Below, piece by piece: positions 1 to 7,965 of a stretch of 60,365 nucleotides of DNA. The DNA comes from Effusibacillus lacus (GTDB taxonomy: Bacteria > Bacillota > Bacilli > Tumebacillales > Effusibacillaceae). The notes under the pieces were generated by a model, which was given only the letters and a program-made list of their open reading frames with translations, was not told where the DNA came from and ran no database searches. Every line of letters begins with the position of its first letter. The first letter of the stretch is position 1. The stretch lies in contig NZ_BDUF01000010.1 in assembly GCF_002335525.1 (NCBI RefSeq), positions 1-60,365 of the forward strand, in the 5' to 3' direction. Both the position numbers and the translations under genes were made by a program.

Positions 1-99
1 CAAATATTATCCATGGGTGCTTCGTACGTCAAAGATGAAATATTGTGATAGAGCGAGAAAAACGTAGAAAACATTAATTTATTGAGGGAGGAATGTTAG

Positions 100-891
100 A
101 TGAACGCGCATCAAATCGATTTTAAGATTCACGGAGATGACATGCAGTTTGTTGAGATTGAACTGGACCCGCAGGAAAGTGTCGTTGCGGAGGCCGGCGG
201 GCTGATGATGATGGAAGACGGCATCAGCATGGAAACCATCTTCGGCGACGGCTCCCAGGAGAACAAAGGGATTATGGGCAAGTTGTTCAGTGCCGGAAAA
301 CGGCTGCTGACTGGTGAAAGTCTCTTCATGACCGTGTTTACCAATGCCGGACAGGGCAAGCGCCACGTATCCTTTGCGGCCCCTTATCCCGGCAAAATCG
401 TTCCGCTGGATCTAAGTGAGCTTGGCGGTAAGGTAGTTTGCCAAAAAGACTCTTTCCTCTGCGCGGCAAAAGGCGTATCCGTGGGAATAGAGCTCCAGCG
501 CAAGCTGGGAACCGGCTTCTTCGGCGGTGAAGGCTTTATCATGCAAAAACTTGAAGGAGACGGTCTGGCATTCGTTCACGCAGGCGGGACCATTTACGAA
601 AAACAGCTGCAGCCAGGCGAGCTGCTGCGGATTGACACCGGTTGTCTGGTTGCCTTTACGAAAGAAGTCGACTATGACATCGAGTTCGTCGGCGGGGTCA
701 AGACCGCCTTGTTCGGAGGAGAAGGTCTGTTTTTTGCCACTCTTCGCGGCCCGGGAAAAGTATGGGTCCAATCCCTGCCCTTTAGCCGTCTGGCAAGCCG
801 CGTGTTTGCAGCCGCTCCGCAAGGCGGCGGTCATCGTACCGGGGAAGGCAGCATCCTGGGCGGTCTCGGCGACCTGTTTGACGGCGATTGA
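100..891 (+). CDS. AIM24 / TIGR00266 family protein
   Basis: This is a 263-residue soluble protein of the AIM24 (TIGR00266) family, beta-rich proteins of unknown biochemical role; the mitochondrial relative affects inner-membrane organisation. The sequence shows the typical glycine-rich repeats ([13 protein letters not shown] near residue 33, FGGEG twice) and no signal peptide or membrane segment. The ATG start is preceded by GGGAGG at a normal distance. It stands alone, is followed by a clear terminator, and its downstream neighbour on the other strand is only a gene remnant. Family assignment is by recognition of the repeat pattern and length; no function should be read into it. Confidence 0.85.
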   Translation: MNAHQIDFKIHGDDMQFVEIELDPQESVVAEAGGLMMMEDGISMETIFGDGSQENKGIMGKLFSAGKRLLTGESLFMTVFTNAGQGKRHVSFAAPYPGKIVPLDLSELGGKVVCQKDSFLCAAKGVSVGIELQRKLGTGFFGGEGFIMQKLEGDGLAFVHAGGTIYEKQLQPGELLRIDTGCLVAFTKEVDYDIEFVGGVKTALFGGEGLFFATLRGPGKVWVQSLPFSRLASRVFAAAPQGGGHRTGEGSILGGLGDLFDGD

Positions 892-905
892 TCCCTGAAA
901 GCGGC

Positions 906-941
906 AAAAGTGTGAATCCCCGGTGGATTCACACTTTTTTT
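906..941 (+). terminator. Rho-independent terminator
   Basis: A perfect stem (AAGTGTGAATCC pairing with GGATTCACACTT, four-base loop) runs into a T tract directly after the AIM24-family gene. Confidence 0.9.
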
Positions 942-1106
942 CAGGTACCGTGTCTTTTCCACATGTCTTCCGAAAGTAACCTTCAACCCCATCTCTGCAA
1001 ATCGCTTTGTCGCGACCTCCCGCTGATTCTGTGCAACAATCGACAGACTCCGGCTGGGTGCGATCACACGAATTTCGTCCCCGGATCTTAATTTGCATGG
1101 AATTAT
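942..1106 (-). pseudogene. N-terminal stub of an S66 LD-carboxypeptidase (MccF/LdcA family)
   Basis: Read on the minus strand this gives a PCKLRSGDEIRVIAPSR start followed by SLSI, then ALKR-type helix and GLKVTFGRH, the classic opening of S66 serine carboxypeptidases, which trim L,D-peptides of murein or cleave microcin C7. Only about 50 residues remain; the frame then runs into the AIM24 terminator, so the catalytic Ser-Glu-His part is gone. A GGGAGG ribosome site is still present, but the codon at the expected start position (1104-1106) is ATA, not ATG. It is therefore a dead remnant, probably left by the rearrangement that also brought in the adjacent IS-derived element. Confidence 0.6.
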
Positions 1107-1138
1107 GCCAACCGCCTCCCGAGATCATCTGGCACCCC

Positions 1139-1264
1139 GCCCTTTTGTTAAGCAGGCTTGTGGGTGTTTTATTATTTATCCATTTATTAAACAGGATTGT
1201 GGGTGATTGTTCAAGCATTTGGGTTTCACCAGAAGGTCATTTTGTTAAGCAAGATTGTGGGTGA
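1139..1264 (+). repeat. Left-end terminal repeats, three copies
   Basis: Three direct copies of a roughly 24-bp motif with core TTRTTAARCARGNTTGTGGG, spaced about 41 and 56 bp. The innermost ends shortly before the transposase-like gene and the outermost begins at CCCTTTTG. Confidence 0.7.
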
Positions 1265-1345
1265 AATTTTTTGAAACGGGGGTAGATGGAATTTGCAATC
1301 AATGGTAAAATGGGAACTGACGTTCGGATGAGGGGGTGATGATTT

Positions 1346-2423
1346 GTGAACAGGCAGATGGAAATCGGCGAGCAGCGAAAAGAACGTTTTCGCCGTAATT
1401 ATAACCGCTTTACTGATCCGGAAACTTGCGAGAACGTACTTAACAAGTTGAGGGGCCACAAGCAGCAGGGAGAGATTGTCTGTCCCCATTGTCAGAGTCA
1501 TGATGTGATTGGCCATGGAAAGTACAGAGATCGACAGCGATACAAATGTAAATGTTGCAGCAAAACCTTCAACGACTTTACAAGCACGCCTCTCCACGGG
1601 ACTCATTATCCCCATAAATGGGTGAAGTTCCTGGAATGCATGATCAAAGGCGAATCCCTTCGTACAGCAGAAATCAAAGTGAAAGTTCCTTATGTAACCC
1701 CTGTTCTATTGGCGGCACAAAATAATTGGGGCCCTTGCCCGAATAGAATCTCAAACAACCGTGAGTTCACCGTCATCAAAGATTCTCCCTTCCCAACACG
1801 ACACCACATCTCAACAGCGTATACCATCCCAATCCAGCCCTACGACCCAACCCAGTTCTACAACTCAACCTAGCTCTACAACCCAACCCAGTTCTACAAC
1901 TCAACCTAGCTCTACAACCCAACCTAGCTCTATAAACCAACCCAGCTCTACGGCCCAAGCCAGTTCTACAACCCAAGCCAGTTCTACGGCTCAACCTAGT
2001 CCTTCAGCCCAACCAAGTCCTACGACTCCATCAGCCACCACGACCCAATCCCAAACTCCCATCAGATTCCTACGGGATGTAACATCCCTATGGGAAGCGC
2101 TGGAAAACTGGTTCGCAAATTCAATCTGGAAACCTGTCCCACCCCTCAAGAAACAGAATGTAAGCAACAACCCCTACTACCGTGTAAGGTATAGGAAGAA
2201 GCCATACCCCGGGGTTTTGCCAATGGAGCAGGAACCGTTCAGAGAGTGGATCCAATGCTTTGACAGGATTGCAGTCAAATATTTGCCACGATATATTTCG
2301 TGGTTTCGCTTCCTGCAAAAGACGCGTTATAACGGGACTTTGCCCTCAATGATTGAAATGCTTGTAATCGCAAGTTCCGTTCCAATACATCAAACCTACC
2401 GTTCATTACGCCAAGCTACATAG
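1346..2423 (+). pseudogene. IS1595-family transposase relative, frameshifted and DDE core replaced
   Basis: The first frame (1346 on) encodes a two-CxxC zinc ribbon (CPHCQS and CKCCSKTF) and the helix-turn-helix region of IS1595/ISXO2 transposases up to KVPYVT. A C-run at 1698-1701 holds one C too many: removing one joins the frame to the downstream one and restores TLFYWRHKIIGALARIES, the normal continuation. The downstream frame then lacks the catalytic DDE domain; instead it has about ten TTQPSS repeats, a unique stretch, and a C-terminus (IAVKYLPRYISWFRFL, YRSLRQA) that resembles the end of the same transposase family. The protein can bind DNA in principle but should not catalyse transposition. 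Whether the frameshift is a mutation, programmed slippage or a sequencing error cannot be decided here. Confidence 0.6.
1840..2030 (+). repeat. 18-bp tandem repeats encoding TTQPSS
   Basis: Roughly ten imperfect copies of an 18-bp unit close to ACAACCCAACCTAGCTCT. Each unit encodes six residues (Thr-Thr-Gln-Pro-Ser-Ser), so copy number changes keep the frame. Two alternating subtypes (CCCAGT and CCTAGC) suggest growth by duplication of pairs. Confidence 0.85.
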
Positions 2424-2548
2424 GTACAGGATTGCTAACTGTGACATCCTCCCTCCATTGAAATGGAGAACGTTCTGGCCGGATCATCGTAAAAACGGGA
2501 AAGTCATTACAACTCTTGACTGTATATACGGTGAAGTCATGGCAACTC

Positions 2549-2673
2549 TATAGAAGTCTGTCCGACGGATAAAAAATTTCGTATATTTATCCGTCGACTA
2601 TGATTTATGCAAGGTTTATACAATTACGGCGAATAAATATCCGCAAAAATGCTTCATCGGACAGACTCTTATA
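2549..2673. mobile_element. 125-bp MITE-like element
   Basis: Inverted ends of 17 bp (TATAGAAGTCTGTCCGA at 2549-2565 and its near-perfect complement at 2657-2673) flank AT-rich sequence with an internal stem (GACGGATAAA with TTTATCCGTC). It has no coding capacity and lies between the transposase-like gene and the right-end repeats. A preceding direct repeat of AGTCATNNCAACTCT (about 2502 and 2534) may be part of the same event. Confidence 0.45.
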
Positions 2674-2712
2674 AATAGTTACGTGTCCCGGTAAAGTTTT
2701 TTCCGGCTTTAT

Positions 2713-2806
2713 GATCACCCACAATTTTGCTTAACAAAACGGAGACTTTTTGGAGGCCACCCCGCAAAGTCTGTTGGATCGCCCACAAATTTGCTTAACA
2801 AAAGGG
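2713..2806 (-). repeat. Right-end terminal repeats, two copies
   Basis: Two copies of the terminal motif in inverted orientation relative to the left end: CACCCACAATTTTGCTTAAC at 2716 on and CGCCCACAAATTTGCTTAAC at 2780 on, 64 bp apart. Confidence 0.7.
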
Positions 2807-2915
2807 TGGTTTCTGAGGATCACTGATCATATTGGGGGGTGAACCGTGGATTTGAGCAAAACGTGAGGTCAGGGGAAGTGCAGGGGAGTGCAGGGGAAGC
2901 CACACTGCTTCCCCG

Positions 2916-3326
2916 TTACACTGTGCCGATTTTCTGGAAATCAGGACGGATGACTGGCATTCCCGGCACCCAATTGGCGGGTACGCCCGTACGCCGAGAC
3001 CGGTTTGCCGGCCGTATTGCAGTCCTTGCAGGATGCGCAGGGTCTCCGGGCCGCTCCGTCCGACCTCCCCAGGATATACCAGCTTAGCGACAATGATCCC
3101 TTTGGAGTCGATGTAAACAGTTGCTCGATGGGAGGCCCCCGTTTTCGGATCCAAAACCCGGTAATCCCGGCTGATCTGCTGGGTTCTGTCACTGACCAGC
3201 GGATACTGGATCTTGCGGGCTGAGGGGGAGATGTCGGTATTCGATTTCCCGATCTTGAGTAAGCGCTGGGGCTGTAAAGCCGGGAGCCAAATCGTCCCGT
3301 CCCGCACAAAACGGCATTGAATTCAT
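2916..3326 (-). pseudogene. Peroxiredoxin (AhpC/TSA family) pseudogene
   Basis: A good ribosome site (AGGAGG) and ATG at 3326 open a frame with LAPGFTAPAL, the usual peroxiredoxin start. After about 30 residues the expected segment with the peroxidatic cysteine (FTFVCPTE type) is missing, and the recognisable protein resumes in another frame at SPSARKIQYPLVSD and continues through RATVYIDSKGIIVAKLVYP. Near the end an 8-bp near-tandem duplication at 2980-2995 shifts the frame again; undoing it gives VPANWVPGMPVIRPDFQKIG and a normal stop. A peroxiredoxin of this type would be about 180 residues. The gene is inactive. Confidence 0.75.
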
Positions 3327-3423
3327 GGGCGTACCTCCTGGGCATATGTTTCAGCACACCATATGCGGGGTACCTGTCATGTGAGACATTCGGCCATGCC
3401 TATTTTTGAGGGGATATAGAAAT

Positions 3424-4332
3424 CTATGGGAACTTCTTCTTGAATTGGTCCATCGTCATGGAACTGGGTATGTAGATTCGCAGCAGGGTGTACACGCCCT
3501 GGGAAAGCTCCGCAACACCTTCGTCCATCGCAACGGCAAATTTGTATCCTGCTTCTTTTACATAAGCCAGCGCCTGCTCGTTGTACGCCCCGTATGGATA
3601 ACAAAAGGAAGTGACCGGAGTGCCCGTCAATTTTTCCAGTTCATATTTGGACTGGACTATTTCCGCACGAAGCCTGTCGTTGTCTTTGTGCTCCGTCAGC
3701 CGTACATGGGTCAGGGCGTGGGAACCGAATTCGACGAAACCGCTTTCATGCATCTCTTTAATCATCTGAGCCGTCAGATTGGTCTCCTGATCCAGATGGT
3801 CAATGGTCATAAAGACGGTGGCTTTCATGTTCAGTTTCTTCAGAATCGGGAAAGCGGCGGTGTAATTGTCTCTGTATCCGTCGTCCAATGTGATGACGAC
3901 CGGCTTTGCGGGCAAGGGTTTGCCTGCAGTCCAGTCTTCCAGTTCTTTGAAGGAAAGGGTCTGGTAGCCCGCCTCTTTCAGATGCTGCAGCTGCTGTTCA
4001 AACAGCCGGGGCGGGACCCGCAGATCATGCTTTGGAGTTTCGGAGATGGAGTGGTACATCAGGATTGGGATTTTTGCGGCGACTTGTGTGTTCTCTGAGC
4101 TTGCTGCAGAACCGGCTGTTCCTGAGGCATTGGCGGCATTATGCTGACTGGGTTCAGTTTCAGCATTATACTGATCGTGTGGAATTCCGGCATTATACTG
4201 ACCGGGTGGTGTTGCGGCAGCAGGCTGTGGCAGTTCTTGTGCGGGGGGTGCAAATGTCTGGTTTGCAGCAGGGGTGCAGGCAGTGATGGTCAGAAGTACC
4301 CCGCAGAAGAGGAAAGTCCATAATGCTTTCAA
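3424..4332 (-). CDS. Polysaccharide deacetylase family lipoprotein
   Basis: A NodB-homology (carbohydrate esterase 4) enzyme expected to remove acetyl groups from cell-wall or matrix glycans outside the membrane. I place the start at TTG 4332, six bases after GAGGTGG, rather than the GTG at 4347. The N-terminus (KALWTFLFCGVLLTITAC) is a lipoprotein signal peptide. A Gln/Ala/Pro-rich linker with three YNA/HNA repeats leads to the catalytic domain: PILMYHSI, the metal-binding ITLDDGYRD motif, FGSHALTHVRL with the zinc histidines, and CYPYGAYN. Downstream on the same strand of csaB, so probably part of the wall-polymer set. Confidence 0.88.
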   Translation of the reverse strand: MKALWTFLFCGVLLTITACTPAANQTFAPPAQELPQPAAATPPGQYNAGIPHDQYNAETEPSQHNAANASGTAGSAASSENTQVAAKIPILMYHSISETPKHDLRVPPRLFEQQLQHLKEAGYQTLSFKELEDWTAGKPLPAKPVVITLDDGYRDNYTAAFPILKKLNMKATVFMTIDHLDQETNLTAQMIKEMHESGFVEFGSHALTHVRLTEHKDNDRLRAEIVQSKYELEKLTGTPVTSFCYPYGAYNEQALAYVKEAGYKFAVAMDEGVAELSQGVYTLLRIYIPSSMTMDQFKKKFP

Positions 4333-4357
4333 AAGAGACCACCTCACGGAAACAATG

Positions 4358-5467
4358 CTATTTCAGGAATTTCACTGCGAATTCGCCGCTTTTTTCCGCT
4401 TCCCGGCGCAAAAGGTTCAACGGCTCCGCCATTTGCAGTTTGATCTTGTCCAGGTTTTGCTCCACCTTCTCGATCTGTTGGTTCAACCCCTCGACGGTGA
4501 CACTGGTAACCCGTTCTCCTTGTGGCAACCCCAGCCGGTGAACGAACCGGTCAATTTTCGGATCGTAGGACAGCGGCACAAAGGGAATACCATACAGGGC
4601 AGCGAGAATCAGGGAATGCAAACGCATCCCCACGATCATCTGCATATTTGCAATGATGCTGGATATGTCACGGAACGAGAACTGCCTGTCCAAAAGGACC
4701 GCAGGTTCCTGCATAAGGGAGATCACTTCGGCGGATACCCGGACATCTCCCGGATATTGCATGGGGATAAACACTACCTGCCAGCCGCGGCGGGACAATC
4801 GGTCACAGGCCTCCGCCAGCACTTTCTTGTAGGGATGACTGGTATTCCAGTTTCGGATGGCAATTCCCGCCACCGGTTTCGAAGCTGTGCCGGTATTACC
4901 AAATGTAACGCCAAATTCTTTAAGTATTTCGCGACCGTTTTCTTTTGGGAAAAGGGTCGTATCAATCGACAAGGCCGGGTCGGCCGTAACATGAATGGGC
5001 GGTTTGTGAACGCCGATTTTTTTCAAATCGTCGAAAGACTTGTCGTCACGAACTGTTATCAGATCCACTTTGTTGACAATCTGCCGGATCAGTTTTTTGG
5101 AAAACGGTCTGTTAACCGGACCAATCCCCTGTGCATAAAACACCACAGGCTTTCCAAACAGCTTGGCCAACGCAACAATGCCAAGATAGTAGATCACGCT
5201 TCGGGGACTGCTGACATCCTGCAGCAGGGAACCTCCACCCATGACCAGGAGATCGGAACGCATCAATTCGCGGGTGATCACTGGCAGGCTCCAACGATTA
5301 TAAGCGGGAATTCCGAACAATTCCCGGGTTCGTTTCGGTTGGTTGGAAAGAACACCAAGTTCGGCGTCGGGACGCAACTTGCGGATAGCCGACATGATGC
5401 CGAACAAAACCGTGTCATCTCCCAAATTGTCAAATCCGTAGTAACCGGATATGAGAATTCTCGGCAT
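4358..5467 (-). CDS. csaB: CsaB-like polysaccharide pyruvyltransferase
   Basis: Adds ketal-linked pyruvate to secondary cell-wall polymer, the modification that anchors SLH-domain S-layer proteins in Bacilli. The 369-residue protein starts ILISGYYGFDNLGDDTVL and contains DLLVMGGGSLLQD, YAQGIGPV and GMRLHSLILAAL, all hallmarks of the pyruvyl-transferase family and of CsaB in particular. The ATG at 5467 follows GGAGGGG. It is transcribed away from the LCP gene and into the deacetylase, 25 bp apart, so the two minus-strand genes probably share a transcript. An intergenic space of about 155 bp before the LCP gene must hold both promoters. Confidence 0.9.
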   Translation of the reverse strand: MPRILISGYYGFDNLGDDTVLFGIMSAIRKLRPDAELGVLSNQPKRTRELFGIPAYNRWSLPVITRELMRSDLLVMGGGSLLQDVSSPRSVIYYLGIVALAKLFGKPVVFYAQGIGPVNRPFSKKLIRQIVNKVDLITVRDDKSFDDLKKIGVHKPPIHVTADPALSIDTTLFPKENGREILKEFGVTFGNTGTASKPVAGIAIRNWNTSHPYKKVLAEACDRLSRRGWQVVFIPMQYPGDVRVSAEVISLMQEPAVLLDRQFSFRDISSIIANMQMIVGMRLHSLILAALYGIPFVPLSYDPKIDRFVHRLGLPQGERVTSVTVEGLNQQIEKVEQNLDKIKLQMAEPLNLLRREAEKSGEFAVKFLK

Positions 5468-5622
5468 CAAGTCCCCTCCTTCTGTCCCATCGTGTTCAAG
5501 TATATCAATTCAGCCCGAATCTGGAAAGGCAAAACATTCAAGGCAACAAACCGGCTCCCCCTGCAAAGACTAGAAGAAACCAACATTACGGGCAAGATTG
5601 TGTTTGCGGATGGGGGTGGATC

Positions 5623-6579
5623 ATGCGGTTTCACAACTTTCTTCTGCTGGCTACCATGGCAGGCCTTCTGGTGACCGGTTCTGTTGCAGGTTCTAAAGGT
5701 CTGAACCCTATCGATGGAGAATCGGGGACTGGAAAAAATCCGGCAATCGAAGGCGAGCCAGGGACAGGTTACGGTGTGGACCGGCCAATTGAAAACAGGC
5801 CATTGGTACCCAGAAGTCAGACCAGACTCCGCCCAAAATCGTTTCTCATCCTGGGCATTGATACCCGGACCGGCGAATCGTCCCGGTCGGATTCCATCCT
5901 GCTGGCCGTTCTCAATCCGGAGCGTCCCACCGTCAATGTAATTCCAATACCGCGCGATACTTATGTACATGTACCGGGCCACGGGCCCACCAAAATCAAC
6001 CATGCCTTCGCTTATGGCGGCACGCCACTGGTCAAGAGGACGGTGGAAGAATGGCTGCAGACTCCCATTGACCATACGGTGGTGGTGGACTTTAAAGGAT
6101 TTGAGCAGCTGGTCGATCTGTTGGGCGGCGTTCGGGTGAACGTGGAAAAGAAGATGGATTATGACGATCCGTCAGACGGAACTCACATCCATTTGCGCGC
6201 AGGAGATCAAGTGCTGAACGGAAAACAGGCGCTGGACTACTCCCGGTTCCGCCATGATCCGGAAGCCGATACGGGCAGAATCCGCAGGCAGCAGCAGATT
6301 GTCCGGGCGTTGATCCATCAAGGCCTGACCTTGGATGCTGTTCCCAAGCTTTTCCCCATTCTGAATATCCTCGGCGATCATGTGAAAACTTCGATTTCCC
6401 CGACGGAATTGCTATTGTGGGTACGATCCTTTTACGGGTTCGACCCGGGCAGCATTCATACGGAGACCGTCAAGGGGGTCAACCAGGTAGCCCGCAGCGA
6501 CGGTTTGTGGTATTTTTTTGTGGAGAAGGACGAACAGGAACGACTGCAACAATTGTTGAATAATTGGCGGGAGTCATGA
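5623..6579 (+). CDS. LytR-CpsA-Psr (LCP) family wall-polymer ligase
   Basis: LCP proteins transfer polymers from undecaprenyl carrier to peptidoglycan at the outer face of the membrane. The N-terminus has one hydrophobic segment (FLLLATMAGLLVTGSVAG) and the LCP domain begins at FLILGIDTR. Conserved features are RSDSILLAVLNP, IPRDTYV, KINHAFAYGG, LVDLLGGVRVNV and LDYSRFRHD with catalytic Asp/Arg residues. At 318 residues it is of usual size. Its stop codon overlaps the start of the TagA-like gene, so they are translated together. Confidence 0.92.
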   Translation: MRFHNFLLLATMAGLLVTGSVAGSKGLNPIDGESGTGKNPAIEGEPGTGYGVDRPIENRPLVPRSQTRLRPKSFLILGIDTRTGESSRSDSILLAVLNPERPTVNVIPIPRDTYVHVPGHGPTKINHAFAYGGTPLVKRTVEEWLQTPIDHTVVVDFKGFEQLVDLLGGVRVNVEKKMDYDDPSDGTHIHLRAGDQVLNGKQALDYSRFRHDPEADTGRIRRQQQIVRALIHQGLTLDAVPKLFPILNILGDHVKTSISPTELLLWVRSFYGFDPGSIHTETVKGVNQVARSDGLWYFFVEKDEQERLQQLLNNWRES

Positions 6580-7322
6580 ATATGCCCAAAACCGTTGACA
6601 ATACTTTTGATATTTTGGGGGTGCCCTTCAGCACCCTTTCTTTTGCGGAGACCATCAATCTGCTTGAAGACTGGATGGGAGGCGCTGTCCCCCGTCAAGT
6701 AGTGACGGCAAACCCGGAGATTGTGATGAATGCCCGGGAAGATAAAGAAATGGAGCGGATTCTGCAGCAGGCAGACCTGGTAACGCCGGATGGAATAGGG
6801 ATCGTGTATGCGGCCAAGATCCTTGGCGGTCCCATAAGGGAACGGGTAACGGGGGCGGACATACTGCCCCCTTTGTTCCGGAAGGCCGACCGGGAGGGCT
6901 GGACGGTCTATCTCCTCGGGGCGAGTCCCGAATCAAACCGGTTGGCCCAAGCAAACCTGTCCCGCTTGTATGCCAATCTGAAACTCACCGGCAGAGACGG
7001 ATTTTTCAGGGAGGAGGAGATTCCTGCCCTTCTGTCGGACATTCGTGCTGCTGCCCCGAAGCTTCTGCTCGTCGGGCTGGGACTTGGCAAACAGGAAAAG
7101 TTTATCGCGAAATACTTGCAAGATCTGCAAGTTCCCCTTGCAATCGGGATCGGCGGGTGTATCGATGTCTATGCGGGCACGGTGAAACGGGCGCCTGTCT
7201 TGTTCCGGAAGTTGAACATCGAATGGCTTTACCGGCTGCTTAAGCAGCCAAGCCGCTGGCGCAGGCAGTTGGCTCTTCCGAAGTTTGCCCTGACCGTTTT
7301 GCTCAAGCGTTTTGGGAAATAG
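6576..7322 (+). CDS. tagA: WecG/TagA/CpsF family glycosyltransferase
   Basis: A GT26 enzyme that adds N-acetylmannosamine (or a related sugar) to lipid-linked GlcNAc when the linkage unit of wall polymers is made. Motifs include VTANPEIVMNAR, DLVTPDGIGIVYAAK, RVTGADI, YLLGASPESN and VGLGLGKQEKFI. I use the ATG at 6576, which overlaps the LCP stop (ATGA) and has GCGGGAG upstream; an in-frame TTG at 6564 is less likely. With the LCP ligase and CsaB it suggests a teichoic-acid-like or secondary wall polymer. Confidence 0.9.
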   Translation: MNMPKTVDNTFDILGVPFSTLSFAETINLLEDWMGGAVPRQVVTANPEIVMNAREDKEMERILQQADLVTPDGIGIVYAAKILGGPIRERVTGADILPPLFRKADREGWTVYLLGASPESNRLAQANLSRLYANLKLTGRDGFFREEEIPALLSDIRAAAPKLLLVGLGLGKQEKFIAKYLQDLQVPLAIGIGGCIDVYAGTVKRAPVLFRKLNIEWLYRLLKQPSRWRRQLALPKFALTVLLKRFGK

Positions 7323-7386
7323 CGGGAGGATTTTGGCAGGCTATGTCGAATACCATCGATAAAGAACCTTAGGAGGACGGCAATTT

Positions 7387-7860
7387 ATGTTTTTGCGTAA
7401 ACGGGCCGCATTTATCGGTACGATGGTATTGACACTTGGCGCAGGCTTTATGTTGGGGCAGGTGGGGAAAGCAAACACCAATCCGGTTCCGGGATCTGCC
7501 GATGATCCGATCGTGACCAAGAGTTATGTGGACAGCAAGCTGGCGGGAATCGGAGCAGGCGCGGGCTCCGGCAGTGCCGCAACCGGCGGTTTCACGGTGC
7601 TTGAGATGCAACAGGGGCAGACATTGAAGGCATCGTCTGCGGCAGGCCTGGAAATTATTGTCCGAAGCGGCAGCGTTACGGCGATTCAAGGGCAATTGGG
7701 CGGTCTGGCCAACGTAACAACCGGGCAGGACATGTCCGGCGGGGCACAGGTGCCGTTAAACCACCTGATTATCCTGGCCCGCAACGACGGTCGCGGAATC
7801 AAGATCAACAGCGCCGGGATCACTTATGTATTGGTACGCGGAGCCTATTCGATACAGTAA
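7387..7860 (+). CDS. Hypothetical exported protein
   Basis: A 157-residue protein with a strong AGGAGG ribosome site. The N-terminus is a signal peptide or anchor (KRAAFIGTMVLTLGAGFMLG), followed by a linker, a Gly/Ala/Ser-rich stretch (GIGAGAGSGSA) and a compact C-terminal domain (FTVLEMQQGQTLKASSAAG, then VRSGSVTAIQG and a PLNHLIILARNDGRGI stretch). The C-terminal part reminds me of small beta proteins seen in spore-former surfaces, but I do not recognise a named family. It sits between wall-polymer genes and a spore protein gene. Confidence 0.75.
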   Translation: MFLRKRAAFIGTMVLTLGAGFMLGQVGKANTNPVPGSADDPIVTKSYVDSKLAGIGAGAGSGSAATGGFTVLEMQQGQTLKASSAAGLEIIVRSGSVTAIQGQLGGLANVTTGQDMSGGAQVPLNHLIILARNDGRGIKINSAGITYVLVRGAYSIQ

Positions 7861-7902
7861 TTCCCCATAACTCCAGCAATTTGACAGGCTAGCTTTCCGG
7901 CT

Positions 7903-7953
7903 CTGACGCAAACTAGGAATACCGGAATATGATTATTCCGGAAACTGCGTCAG
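7903..7953 (+). promoter_or_regulatory. Two-tier hairpin abutting the SASP ribosome site
   Basis: CTGACGCA (7903-7910) pairs with TGCGTCAG (7946-7953), and within it CCGGAATA pairs with TATTCCGG around a TGAT loop. The outer stem ends inside the AGGAGG ribosome site of the spore protein gene, so the fold could alter its accessibility. Confidence 0.5.
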
Positions 7954-7965
7954 GAGGCGGTTCAT

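Larger units (their letters stand above)
1139..2806 (+). mobile_element. IS1595-like element with multiple terminal repeats
   Basis: About 1.67 kb bounded by inverted copies of a motif close to TTGTTAAGCAAAATTGTGGG. Three copies read inward at the left end (about 1141-1166, 1182-1205, 1239-1264) and two inverted copies lie at the right end (2716-2739 and 2780-2806). The outermost pair is extended by matching CCC/GGG flanks. Inside are one transposase-derived reading frame and a small MITE-like insertion. The zinc ribbon and C-terminal signature of the encoded protein point to the IS1595/ISXO2 group. I could not find a convincing target-site duplication. Confidence 0.6.

Noticed and set aside
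412-1218. 268-residue minus-strand open frame over the AIM24 gene
   Set aside because: It lies antisense to a convincing gene and has no ribosome site; only the short S66-like stretch in another frame near 942-1106 carries family signal.
1840-2030. Possible CRISPR array
   Set aside because: The 18-bp units are contiguous, in frame and without spacers, so this is a coding tandem repeat.
4274-5674. 466-residue plus-strand open frame opposite csaB
   Set aside because: Antisense shadow of csaB; the composition is cysteine- and histidine-rich nonsense without domains.
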